Origin: Pseudomonadota bacterium
GTDB lineage: Bacteria > Desulfobacterota > Desulfovibrionia > Desulfovibrionales > Desulfovibrionaceae
NCBI GenBank assembly: GCA_023435825.1
Contig: JAEZMB010000139.1
Coordinates: 1-64,000 of the forward strand
DNA: 64,000 nt
Direction: 5' to 3'
Below, one piece after another: positions 17,542-26,019 of this stretch. The translations under genes and the position numbers were made by a program. Below the pieces are notes generated by a model. It did not search any database. It had not been told where the DNA came from and was given only the letters and a program-made list of their open reading frames with translations. Position 1 is the first letter of the stretch. Every line of letters begins with the position of its first letter.

Positions 17542-18447
17542 TCAGCTTTGGGCGGTCGGGGCGTCGGCCGGACTGTCGCCCGCATTACCGCGCTTGGCCG
17601 GGTCCAGGGCCAGGGCCAGGGCCAGCAGGCAGACCACCACGATGGAGGCGAGATAGACCCGCCGGCCCCAGCCTCGGGCCAGGGCGGCGCTGTAGCCGTG
17701 CAGGGCCACGGCCAGCCAGCACGCGCCCGAGACTATCGCCACGGCCAGATAGGCCTTACCGGCGTAGCCCATGACGCCCAGCAGCGCGGCGGCCAGCGTA
17801 AAGGCGGCGATGTGCCAGACGATGTGGCGGCGCGTGGCGTCAAAGCCTTGCCGCACCGGCAGCACCGGCACCCCGGCGGCGGCGTAGTCGTCGAAGCGGT
17901 GCAGGGTCACGGCGTAGGAATGGGGCACCTGCCACAGGCAAAAAAGGGCCAACACCATGCCCGCGCCCATATCGAAACTGCCCCCGGCGGCGCAGTAGGC
18001 GGCGAGCGGCGGGGCCGCGCCGGCCAGGCTGCCGACCACGGTGCTGGCCGGCGAGCGCCGCTTGAGCCAGGCGCTGTAGACCCCGACGTAGACCACGAAA
18101 CCGCCCAGGGTGACGGCCACCGTTGCCGGCGTCGTCCAGACGGCCAGCACGGCCGTGCCGAAAAGACCCAGAACGGCGGCGTAGGCCAGGCCGACCCCAA
18201 GGGGCATCCGGCCGGCGGCCAAGGCCCGGGCGCGGGTGCGGGCCATGGCCCGGTCCAGGCGGCTGTCGATGCAGTTATTGGCCACGCACCCGGCGGCCAC
18301 AACAAGTCCGATGCCGGCCAGGGCCGCGAAAAACGTGCCCCAGGCCACGGCCCCGCCGCAGCCCAGGAAAAACCCGGCCCCGGCCGTGACCAGATTGGCC
18401 GCCGCCAGCCACGGCTTGGCCACGCCGACAAAATCCCGAAAACGCAC
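17542..18447 (-). CDS. cyoE: Protoheme IX farnesyltransferase
   Basis: 301 residues from the GTG at 18447, just after GGAGG; the longer upstream frame overlaps cyoD and is rejected. UbiA-family membrane prenyltransferase with about 8-9 membrane segments. The first aspartate-rich motif is NNCIDSRLDRAMARTR, and PHSYAVTLHRFDDYAAAGVPVLP is the second conserved loop. It adds the farnesyl chain to heme b to make heme O for the bo3 oxidase encoded upstream. Last gene of the cyo operon. Confidence 0.9.
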   Translation of the reverse strand: MRFRDFVGVAKPWLAAANLVTAGAGFFLGCGGAVAWGTFFAALAGIGLVVAAGCVANNCIDSRLDRAMARTRARALAAGRMPLGVGLAYAAVLGLFGTAVLAVWTTPATVAVTLGGFVVYVGVYSAWLKRRSPASTVVGSLAGAAPPLAAYCAAGGSFDMGAGMVLALFCLWQVPHSYAVTLHRFDDYAAAGVPVLPVRQGFDATRRHIVWHIAAFTLAAALLGVMGYAGKAYLAVAIVSGACWLAVALHGYSAALARGWGRRVYLASIVVVCLLALALALDPAKRGNAGDSPADAPTAQS

Positions 18448-18458
18448 CCCGCCTCCGA

Positions 18459-18782
18459 TCACATGCGCTCGTGCAGGCCGTACATGATCCAGATGGAACC
18501 GCCGACGAACAGGAACATGAGGAAAAAGGTGAACAGCAGCGCCATCAGGTTCCAATACATGGCCGAGGACCGGTCCACGTGCAGGAAATAGCGCAGCTGC
18601 ACGAAAAGCTGGACCACGGCCAGTGCGAACAGGGCCAGGATCAGCGGCAGGCGCGGCAAGGCCCCGCCCATGACCAGGCCAAAGGAAACCAGGGTAAGGA
18701 CGACGGAGGCGGCGAATCCCAGGGCGTAGGACTTGACCGTGCCCACGGCCGCTCCGGCGTTGTCGGTTGGCGAGTGGCTCAT
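18459..18782 (-). CDS. cyoD: Cytochrome o ubiquinol oxidase subunit IV
   Basis: 107 residues with three membrane helices. The motif VQLFVQLRYFLHVDRSS and the C-terminal FVGGSIWIMYGL are typical of CyoD, a small assembly subunit of the bo3 oxidase. The ATG at 18782 overlaps the cyoC stop (ATGA), so translation is coupled. Confidence 0.93.
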   Translation of the reverse strand: MSHSPTDNAGAAVGTVKSYALGFAASVVLTLVSFGLVMGGALPRLPLILALFALAVVQLFVQLRYFLHVDRSSAMYWNLMALLFTFFLMFLFVGGSIWIMYGLHERM

Positions 18783-19411
18783 TGCACGACCCCCAGCAGG
18801 TAGACGACGGTGAAAACGCCGATCCAGACGATGTCGAGGAAATGCCAGAACATGCCCAGGCGGGTAAGCCGCCCCTTGACCGGAGCGGTGAGGCCCTTGG
18901 ACGAAAGCTGGGCCAGCATGACCACGATCCACAGCAGGCCAAAGGTCACATGCAGCCCGTGGGTGCCGACCAGGGTGAAAAAGGCCGAGAGAAAGCCGCT
19001 GCGGTCCGGGCCGGCCCCGATGCTCAGAAAATGGCGGAATTCGGCCAATTCCATGACGAGAAACCCCAGCCCCAGGGCAAAGGCGGCCATAAGCCCCAGA
19101 CGCACGGAGCGTGGGTCGCCCTTGTGCATGGCCACCATGGCCAGGCCGTAGGCCGCGCTGCTGGTCAAAAGCAGCATGGTTTCCACGAGCACGGCCGGCA
19201 GCTCGAAGAGGTCCTTGGGCGTGGGGCCGCCGGCGTAGTTGTGGGCCATGACCACGTAGGTGGCAAATAGAGCCGAGAAGACGATGAGGTCGCTCATCAG
19301 GTAGATCCAGAACCCGAAGGCCTGGATCTCGCCCATGTCATGGCCGCCTGGGCCGCCATGGGCCTCGTGGCCGGGCGCGGCGGCGGGATGGGCCATTTGC
19401 GCTGTCGTCAT
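18779..19411 (-). CDS. cyoC: Cytochrome o ubiquinol oxidase subunit III
   Basis: 210 residues from the ATG at 19411 (GGAGGAACGC upstream). Five membrane helices, with FWIYLMSDLIVFSALFATY at the first, the pattern of CyoC/CoxC family subunit III. His/Gly-rich N-terminal tail (HEAHGGPGGHD). It stabilises the oxidase core. A 109-bp repeat element separates it from cyoB, an unusual break within this operon. Confidence 0.94.
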   Translation of the reverse strand: MTTAQMAHPAAAPGHEAHGGPGGHDMGEIQAFGFWIYLMSDLIVFSALFATYVVMAHNYAGGPTPKDLFELPAVLVETMLLLTSSAAYGLAMVAMHKGDPRSVRLGLMAAFALGLGFLVMELAEFRHFLSIGAGPDRSGFLSAFFTLVGTHGLHVTFGLLWIVVMLAQLSSKGLTAPVKGRLTRLGMFWHFLDIVWIGVFTVVYLLGVVQ

Positions 19412-19455
19412 GCGTTCCTCCAACAAGGCTTTGGGCCGTTGGCTTGGGTCCTTTT

Positions 19456-19564
19456 CACGTATCGCGTCCACGAAAAGCACATAAGGCATCTCGCAGGCAA
19501 CACATTAAAACCACTAATTTTTCTTAAAAAATACTCTCGTATTTTTTCAGGGACGCCACACTAG
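19456..19564 (-). repeat. Stop-codon-associated palindromic repeat, copy A (inside the cyo operon)
   Basis: 109-bp element on the minus strand. Left end CTAGTGTGGCGTCCC (19550-19564) supplies or overlaps the cyoB stop codon; then comes an internal hairpin AAAAATAC GAGA GTATTTTT, and the right end is GGACGCGATACGTG (19456-19469). It aligns over most of its length with copy B at 27021-27125, including a shared TGGTTTTA in the middle. It fills most of the gap between cyoB and cyoC. Confidence 0.85.
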
Positions 19565-21543
19565 CCGGCCGATCCATGAAGCGGCGGCCGTACGCGCGCG
19601 TCCTCGATGCGAGCCACTTCCTCGGCCGGGATGACCATGAAGAGGTCGTCGGCGCAGCCCCGGGCCGTGACCACGGCGATCATGCCCAAAAACGTCACGG
19701 CCGCCAGCCACCAGATATGCCAGATGACGGCGAAGCCGAAGACGAAGGCGACCACGCCCAGGACAAAGCCGTGCCAGGAGTTTTTGGGCATGACGATGTC
19801 CTCGTAACGCTCGGGCCGGGCGTAGGCCACGCCGCGCTCCTTCATGTCCCAGAAGGCGTCGATGTCGTGCACCTCGGGGATGACGGCGAAGTTGTAGACC
19901 GCCGGGGGCGAGGCCGTGGCCCACTCCAGGGTGCGGCCGTCCCAGGGGTCGCCGGTGGTGTCGGCGTTGGCCTTGCGGTTCATGAAGCTCACGAACAGTT
20001 GCATGAGCATGCAGCCGATGCCGGCGGCGATGACCAGCGTGCCCACGGCGGCGATAATCAGCGGCAGCTGCCAGGCCGGGTTGTCATAGTGCTGCATGCG
20101 CCGGGGCATGCCCATGAAGCCCAGCACGTAGAGCGGCACGAAGGACATGTAGAAGCCGATGAGCCAGCACCAAAACGAGCGCTTGCCCCAGGTTTCGTCC
20201 AGTTTGAAGCCCGTGGCCTTGGGGAACCAGTAGGCGAAACCGGCCAGGAAGCCAAAAAGCGTCCCGGGGATCAGCATGTTGTGGAAGTGGGCGATGAGAA
20301 ACAGGCTGTTGTGCAGCACGTAGTCGGCCGGCGGGATGGACATGAGCACGCCGGTAAGCCCGCCCAGGACGAAGGTGGTCAGAAAGCCGATGGTCCAGAG
20401 CATGGGCGTGGTCAGGCGCACCCGGCCCTTGTACATGGTGAAAAGCCAGTTGAAGACTTTCACGCCCGTGGGGATGGCGATGACCATGGTGGAGATGCCG
20501 AAGAAGATGTTGACGTTGGCGCTGGTGCCCATGGTGAAGAAATGGTGGGCCCAGACGGCGAACGACAGGAACATGATGACGGCCGTGGCGTAGACCAGGG
20601 AGGTGTAGCCGAAGATGCGCTTTCTGGAGAAGGTGGCCACCACTTCGGAGTAGATGCCAAAGGCCGGCAGGATGACGATGTAGACTTCCGGATGGCCCCA
20701 GGTCCAGAAGAGGTTGATGTACATCATCGTGTTGCCGCCAAGGTCGTTGGTGAAAAAGTGCATCCCGAGATAGCGGTCCAGCGAAAGCATGAAGAGCGCC
20801 GCGGTGAGCATTGGGAAGGCGAAGATAATCAGGATGTTGGTGAGAAGCGCCGTCCAGGTAAAAAGCGGCATGCGCATGAGCGTCATGCCCGGGGCGCGCA
20901 TCTTGATGATGGTCACCAGGAAATTGATGCCGGTAAGGAGCGTGCCTACGCCGGATATCTGAATGGACCACAGCCAGTAGTCCACGCCGGTGTCCGGGCT
21001 GTAGGCCAGTTCGGTCAGCGGCGTGTAGCCCGACCAGCCGGCCTTGGAGAATTCGCCCACGCCCAGCGACACCATGACCAAAAGCGCCCCGGCCACGGAC
21101 AGCCAGAGGCTCACGGCGTTGAGAAACGGAAAGGCCACGTCGCGCGCGCCGATCTGCTGGGGGATGACGATGTTCATGAGGCCCGAGAGAAACGGCATGG
21201 CCATAAACAGGATCATGATGGTGCCGTGGGCCGAGAACACCTGGTTGAAGTGGTCGGGCGGCAAAAAGCCCGGGGACGCGCCCACGGCCATGGCCTGCTG
21301 GGCCCGCATCATGATGGCGTCGGAAAAGCCGCGCAGCAGCATGATGAGCGACAGGATGATGTACATGATGCCGATTTTCTTGTGGTCCACGCTGGTGAGC
21401 CACTCGCACCAGAGGTACGGCCATTTCTTCAGGTAGGTGATGAGCCCCAGGACGGCCAGCGCGCCTAGAAGCGAGCCGACCACCGCGCCCATGACGATGG
21501 GATCGTGGTAGGGGACGGCGGCGAGGGTGAGTTTTCCGAACAT
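19561..21543 (-). CDS. cyoB: Cytochrome o ubiquinol oxidase subunit I
   Basis: 660 residues, full length for CyoB, the heme-copper core of a bo3 quinol oxidase that reduces O2 to water and pumps protons. Key residues fall at E. coli CyoB numbers: the quinol-site set Arg71, Asp75, His98 and Gln101; heme b ligands His106 and His421; heme o3 ligand His419; CuB ligands His284, His333 and His334; and the cross-linked Tyr288 (WGHPEVY). It is therefore a quinol and not a cytochrome c oxidase. About 15 membrane helices. Follows cyoA after 18 bp. Confidence 0.97.
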   Translation of the reverse strand: MFGKLTLAAVPYHDPIVMGAVVGSLLGALAVLGLITYLKKWPYLWCEWLTSVDHKKIGIMYIILSLIMLLRGFSDAIMMRAQQAMAVGASPGFLPPDHFNQVFSAHGTIMILFMAMPFLSGLMNIVIPQQIGARDVAFPFLNAVSLWLSVAGALLVMVSLGVGEFSKAGWSGYTPLTELAYSPDTGVDYWLWSIQISGVGTLLTGINFLVTIIKMRAPGMTLMRMPLFTWTALLTNILIIFAFPMLTAALFMLSLDRYLGMHFFTNDLGGNTMMYINLFWTWGHPEVYIVILPAFGIYSEVVATFSRKRIFGYTSLVYATAVIMFLSFAVWAHHFFTMGTSANVNIFFGISTMVIAIPTGVKVFNWLFTMYKGRVRLTTPMLWTIGFLTTFVLGGLTGVLMSIPPADYVLHNSLFLIAHFHNMLIPGTLFGFLAGFAYWFPKATGFKLDETWGKRSFWCWLIGFYMSFVPLYVLGFMGMPRRMQHYDNPAWQLPLIIAAVGTLVIAAGIGCMLMQLFVSFMNRKANADTTGDPWDGRTLEWATASPPAVYNFAVIPEVHDIDAFWDMKERGVAYARPERYEDIVMPKNSWHGFVLGVVAFVFGFAVIWHIWWLAAVTFLGMIAVVTARGCADDLFMVIPAEEVARIEDARVRPPLHGSAG

Positions 21544-21561
21544 GTGACTGGTCCTCCTGGC

Positions 21562-22521
21562 CTACTGGCCGTGTCCCTGGGAGCCGGCTTGGCCGCCGTG
21601 CCCGCCTTGTCCGCCATGGCCGCCATAGCCGCCATAGCCGCCGTGCCCGGCCGGCTGGGGCGAACCCTGTTTGGTCATGGGGTCGTATTTGCCGAGGATG
21701 GCCTCGAAGATGCCCGGCTCGACCGTGGAGAAATAGACCGGGCCGGCCGCGACGCCGGGTTTGCGCAGTTCGTCGAACCGGGCGATGTCGAGCTTTTGCG
21801 GCGAGGCTTTCACCTTTTGCAGCCAGGCCGCGAAATCGGCCTGGGAGACGGCCCGGGCCGGGAAGAACATGTCCGGGTAGCCCGCGCCGCTGAATTGCTG
21901 GTTCTGGCCGACGTACTCGCCTGGCGTGTCGGCCAGCAGATGCAGTTTCGTGCGCATGCCGCCCATGGCGTAGATCTGGCTGCCCAGGCGCGGGATGAAA
22001 AACGAGGTCATGACCGTGTCCGAGGTGATGTCAAAGGCCAGGGGCATCCCGGCCGGGAAGACCAGCTCGTTGACCACGGCCACGCCCTGCTGGGGATAGA
22101 TAAAAAGCCATTTCCAATCGAGGCTCACCACCTCGACGGCGAGCTGCTTGTCCGGCGCGGCCAGGGGCTTGTAGGGGTCCAGGCGGTGGGTCTCGATCCA
22201 CAGCAGCGTGGAGAGCAGGATGACGATGACCATGGGGATAAGCCACATGACCAGCTCGATCTTGCCCGAATGGCTCCACTTGGGCGCGTACTCGGCCTCG
22301 GTGTTGGATTCCCGGTACTTGTGGGGAAACCACACGGCCATGACAATGACCGGGATGACCACAATGAGCATGAGCCCGAAGGCGATGAAGATGAGCCGTC
22401 GCTCGGCCTCGCCGATGGGCCCCTTGGGATCGAGCAGCGCCAGTTCGCTGCATCCCGAAAGGGCGGCCAGGGCGCATAGCCCCAAAACGGCGGCCCAGGC
22501 GGAAACGGTGTTGCGTTTCAT
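21562..22521 (-). CDS. cyoA: Cytochrome o ubiquinol oxidase subunit II (lipoprotein)
   Basis: 319 residues from the ATG at 22521 (GGGGAGACC upstream). The N-terminal signal ends in a lipobox LSGC, two membrane helices follow, then a periplasmic cupredoxin domain with SFFIPRLGSQIYAMGGM and LHLLADTPGEYVG as in E. coli CyoA. The CuA-binding cysteines and histidines of cytochrome c oxidases are missing, as expected for a quinol oxidase. Odd feature: the last 35 or so residues form a Gly/His/Tyr-rich tail (GGYGGYGGHGGQGGHGG) that could be disordered or bind metal. First cyo gene. Confidence 0.95.
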   Translation of the reverse strand: MKRNTVSAWAAVLGLCALAALSGCSELALLDPKGPIGEAERRLIFIAFGLMLIVVIPVIVMAVWFPHKYRESNTEAEYAPKWSHSGKIELVMWLIPMVIVILLSTLLWIETHRLDPYKPLAAPDKQLAVEVVSLDWKWLFIYPQQGVAVVNELVFPAGMPLAFDITSDTVMTSFFIPRLGSQIYAMGGMRTKLHLLADTPGEYVGQNQQFSGAGYPDMFFPARAVSQADFAAWLQKVKASPQKLDIARFDELRKPGVAAGPVYFSTVEPGIFEAILGKYDPMTKQGSPQPAGHGGYGGYGGHGGQGGHGGQAGSQGHGQ

Positions 22522-22584
22522 GGTCTCCCCCACGTTGCGCGGTGCAAGAGGATCAGGGCTACAGGGACAGCGGCAGGGACATGG

Positions 22585-23214
22585 TCATCCCGCCTTGCGG
22601 CCAAGCACGCACAAATCGCCGGTCTCCACGCCGCAGCGCCCGCCAAGGGCTCCGGCGGACATGGCCTCGGTCATGTAGATGACGAGATTGACGAAGCGGC
22701 AGCCGGTAAAGGTCGAGCGCTGAAAATAGGCCGCCGTGTTCACCCGCTCGTCGGCGGCCACCACCACGATGTCGCACAGGTGGAAGGAACAATCCTCCAA
22801 CGTGCTTGAATCCTGAAGAAAGATGGAGCCTGGGCCGACAAGCTCGCACTTGGCGAAGGTTTTCCCCTCATGGACCCGGAAATAGGGCGAATAGAGGTCG
22901 GCCACACCGATTTTTTCCAGTTCGAAGCGCTCGCGCAGGGCCAGGCTCTGCTTGTCCTGGTAGGTGATGAGTTTGAGGTGCCGCACCTTGTCCACGGCGG
23001 CCATGGCCAGCACCACCACCAGGGCCACGCCGGAAAAGAGCAACGAGGTGAGGATGCCGACAAGGAGCCACGCCCCGACCACATGGGGCTTCAGCACGCT
23101 CGTCAGCGAAGCGACCAACAGCAGGCAGACCAGGGTGGCGACCAGGAAAATCGCCAACGCGTGCTTGATGAAAAAATTGGCCACGGCCCCGAGCCGTCCG
23201 TCGCTTGTGCCCAT
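22585..23214 (-). CDS. Two-helix membrane protein of unknown function
   Basis: 209 residues. The ATG at 23214 has AGGAGGCGAGG directly upstream. Two membrane helices at about 17-40 and 46-73, then a soluble C-terminal domain of about 130 residues with short repeated strands (CELVGPGSIFLQDSSTLEDCSFHLCDIVVV, read as pieces) that look like a small beta-helix or bactofilin-like surface; several Cys residues are spaced through it. No family recognised. It lies 63 bp upstream of cyoA on the same strand and may share its transcript, but no role in oxidase function is indicated. Confidence 0.65.
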   Translation of the reverse strand: MGTSDGRLGAVANFFIKHALAIFLVATLVCLLLVASLTSVLKPHVVGAWLLVGILTSLLFSGVALVVVLAMAAVDKVRHLKLITYQDKQSLALRERFELEKIGVADLYSPYFRVHEGKTFAKCELVGPGSIFLQDSSTLEDCSFHLCDIVVVAADERVNTAAYFQRSTFTGCRFVNLVIYMTEAMSAGALGGRCGVETGDLCVLGRKAG

Positions 23215-23246
23215 CCTCGCCTCCTGACATGGAGATATGCTTGAGC

Positions 23247-23274
23247 TTATTGCGGTTTCCCGGGGACAAGTCAA
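23247..23274 (-). promoter_or_regulatory. Candidate sigma70 promoter for the 22585-23214 gene (and possibly cyo)
   Basis: On the minus strand, TTGACT (23269-23274), a 16-bp spacer, and CAATAA (23247-23252) about 30 bp upstream of the start codon. The -35 is good and the -10 is weak. Confidence 0.4.
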
Positions 23275-23416
23275 TGCGCCACGGCGAAAATGTCGGGCCG
23301 GCAACCGGAAGGAGCAGCGTCCGGACCGGCGTTCCTTGACTGGAAGCGGCCAATTGGGGATGTTGCATGGAGCCAAAGGCTTTCCCTCCCCACCCGCCGT
23401 TTTGAGGAGGCGCTCC

Positions 23417-25921
23417 ATGCCGTCGCCACCCCGGCCTTGCCGCAAAAAGAGCCCCGCCGCGTCCCGCTCATCGCGATCCTACGCCTCCCGCCTGGCCTTA
23501 CTGGCCGCCGTCTGGCTGGCCCTGGCCGCCGGCCTGGCCTGGACCGCCCCGGCCCGGGCCGCCGGGACGGACTGGGCCGACGCCGCCCAACGCGTCACGG
23601 CCAACGCCAAGGTCACGAACCAGGACCAAGCCCTGGCCGCCTTTGCCCGAGGCGGCGGGGTAGGCCGCTTTTTCGTCGGCTTCGCCTCGGCCAAGCGCGC
23701 CGCCGCCCCGTCTTCCCTGGCCGGCGAGGCCCAGAAACAGGCCCGACGGGAACTGGTGCAGGCCAGCCGCGACAAGGCCCTGGCGGCCATGCCCGATCTG
23801 CCGGAGAGCGTGATCCGCCACCGCTACGACACTATTTTTTACCTGTCCGTGGCCGTCACCCCGGAGCAACTGGCCGTCATTCTGGCCAACCCCGAGGTGG
23901 ACGTCGTGGAGCCGGTCGGCGTCATGGAGGCCGACACGCGACAGGGACTGCCGCTCATGCGCGCCGTGGTCCCCCGCTCCCAGTACGACGGCACAGGGTT
24001 GTCCATCGCCGTATGCGACTCCGGCATCAATTACCTCAATCCCTATCTCGGTGGCGCGGCCTTTCCCAACGCCAAGGTCATCGGCGGCTATGACGTGGGC
24101 GAAGGCAAGGCCGACCCCATGGACGGCAACGGCCACGGCACGGCCTGCGCCGGCATCGCCGCCGGCGACGTCGGCAACACCGCCGACTACATTGGCGGCG
24201 TGGCCCCCGGGGCCAGACTCTACGCGCTCAAGATCACCGATGACGCCACGGGAAAAAGCTGCAACGAAGACGCCTACGTGGCCGCCTGGGATTGGTGCGT
24301 CAGCCACCAGAACGACGTCTCCGCCGCGCCCATCAAGATCATCAGCACGAGTTTCAGCGGCGGCAAATACACCAGCGTGTGCGACGGCGCCAAGACGGCC
24401 ATCGCCGCATCGGCAGCGGCAGCCAAGGCGGCCGGCATCACGCTGTTCAATTCCTCGGGCAACAGCGGCTACTGCGACGCCGTGCAAAGTCCGGCCTGCA
24501 TCTCCTCGATCATTGCCGTGGGCTCGGTCTACGACGCCGCCGTGGGCACATACCGCCCCTGCGTGAGCGAAGACTCCTGCGTGTCCAAGTCCGACTCCAG
24601 CTCCTGCGACTCCGGCTACTACGCCACCGACATCACCCAGGCCGACAAGGTGCCCTCCTATTCCAATTCCGCGTCCCTGCTGGGGCTGCTCGCCCCGGCC
24701 AACATGGCCTTTGGCCTGGGCATCGGGGCCAACACCTGGAACCCCAACTTCGGCGGCACCTCCGCCGCCTGCCCCTACGCCGCCGGGGCCGGGGCCGTGC
24801 TCCAGGCCGCAGCCAAGGCTCGAACCGGCAACTGGCTCACCCCGGACCAGGTCTTTTCCAAACTCTCGGCCACCGGGACGGCGGTCCTGGACCCCAAATC
24901 CAACCTGTCCAAGCCGCGCATCGACCTGCAGGCGGCCGTGGACTCCGTCACCCCGGCCCCGTCCACCGGGTTCTTGCAAGTCGGCCTGACCACGCCCGCG
25001 CCGGCCGACAGCGCGGCTGCCTGGAGGGTGGATGGCGGGGCCTGGCGGGCAAGCCAGACCGTTGTCGGCAACCTGACCGCCGGTACCCACGCCGTGGACT
25101 TCAAGCCCGTGGCCGGCTGGACGAGGCCGGTAGCCCAAAACGTAATCGTGGCCGCCGGACAGACCTCCAGTCTGTCAACCCGTTACGGCCTGTCCGGGGC
25201 CAGTCTGTTGCCGCTGGACATCCCGGCCGCCACCGGCAACGCGCACGGCATAAATGAGAACTTCACCGGCTCGCTGTCCAACTGGACCCAGCAGGCCGGC
25301 ACTTGGAGCGTGGCGGGCGGTATGGCCAGTGTCACGGCCGACGGTTCCCAGACAACGAGCTGGTACAGCCTGTCGTCCAGCGCCGGCGTCTACGGCGACT
25401 TCACCTGCTCGGCCACCCTGCGGCGCAGCGGCGCGGCCGGCAGCACCAACGCGCTCATCGTGCGCGGCACGCCCCAGCCCCTCAATCCCAGCGGCGGCAA
25501 CTGGTTCTACGGCTATGTTTTCGGCTACACCAACAACGGCTCCTATGCCGTCTTCGTCCTGCGCGACTGGTATCTGACCATGTTGCGAAACTGGACCGCC
25601 AGTAGCGCCATCGTGGCCAACGACTGGAACACCCTGACCGTCAAGGCCGTGGGTCCGGACCTCACCTTCTCCATCAACGGCACGCAGGTGTTCTCCACCA
25701 CGGACACGTCGCTTGGCGTCGGCCAGGCCGGCGTGGCCATGTACACCGGAACCGGCGGCACCATGGACGTCAAGAGCGTCAGCCTTGCCCCATACCCGGG
25801 CGGCGCAGCCAGCGCCGCCGACACGTCCGACGCGGCCGGAACACTGGAAGCAACCGGAGCCGTGGGCATGGTGGAAGCCATTGCCGGGAACGCGGCGGAT
25901 CAGGCCGGTTCAGGGCGGTAG
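23417..25921 (+). CDS. Secreted subtilisin-like serine protease (S8 family)
   Basis: 834 residues from the ATG at 23417, 7 nt after AGGAGG. Signal peptide (hydrophobic core 24-45, ending ARA), an I9-type propeptide-like region (about 84-174) and a peptidase S8 domain with Asp201 (VCDSG), His240 (GNGHGTACAG), oxyanion Asn349 and Ser449 (GGTSAACPYAAG). Several Cys pairs in the catalytic domain suggest disulfides. Then comes a short beta domain (about 520-595; WRVDGGAW, TAGTHAVDFKPVAGW), like a PEGA-type repeat, and a C-terminal lectin/LamG-like domain (about 610-800; NWFYGYVFGYTNNG, NDWNTLTVKAVG). Probably an extracellular or surface protease. The short tail shows no sorting signal. Confidence 0.88.
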   Translation: MPSPPRPCRKKSPAASRSSRSYASRLALLAAVWLALAAGLAWTAPARAAGTDWADAAQRVTANAKVTNQDQALAAFARGGGVGRFFVGFASAKRAAAPSSLAGEAQKQARRELVQASRDKALAAMPDLPESVIRHRYDTIFYLSVAVTPEQLAVILANPEVDVVEPVGVMEADTRQGLPLMRAVVPRSQYDGTGLSIAVCDSGINYLNPYLGGAAFPNAKVIGGYDVGEGKADPMDGNGHGTACAGIAAGDVGNTADYIGGVAPGARLYALKITDDATGKSCNEDAYVAAWDWCVSHQNDVSAAPIKIISTSFSGGKYTSVCDGAKTAIAASAAAAKAAGITLFNSSGNSGYCDAVQSPACISSIIAVGSVYDAAVGTYRPCVSEDSCVSKSDSSSCDSGYYATDITQADKVPSYSNSASLLGLLAPANMAFGLGIGANTWNPNFGGTSAACPYAAGAGAVLQAAAKARTGNWLTPDQVFSKLSATGTAVLDPKSNLSKPRIDLQAAVDSVTPAPSTGFLQVGLTTPAPADSAAAWRVDGGAWRASQTVVGNLTAGTHAVDFKPVAGWTRPVAQNVIVAAGQTSSLSTRYGLSGASLLPLDIPAATGNAHGINENFTGSLSNWTQQAGTWSVAGGMASVTADGSQTTSWYSLSSSAGVYGDFTCSATLRRSGAAGSTNALIVRGTPQPLNPSGGNWFYGYVFGYTNNGSYAVFVLRDWYLTMLRNWTASSAIVANDWNTLTVKAVGPDLTFSINGTQVFSTTDTSLGVGQAGVAMYTGTGGTMDVKSVSLAPYPGGAASAADTSDAAGTLEATGAVGMVEAIAGNAADQAGSGR

Positions 25922-26019
25922 GCGGCCCAAGGGCCGGGATGTCGCCAGCAGACGCCCGGCCCTTGGGAGCGCTCCGGTAGCGGCCGTCCTGGCCGCCCAC
26001 AAACTCCAAGGAGAAAAGC

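Noticed and set aside
19576..21468. 630-codon open frame antisense to cyoB
   Set aside because: His/Asp/Gly-rich translation typical of the reverse of a membrane protein gene; no ribosome site or family pattern.
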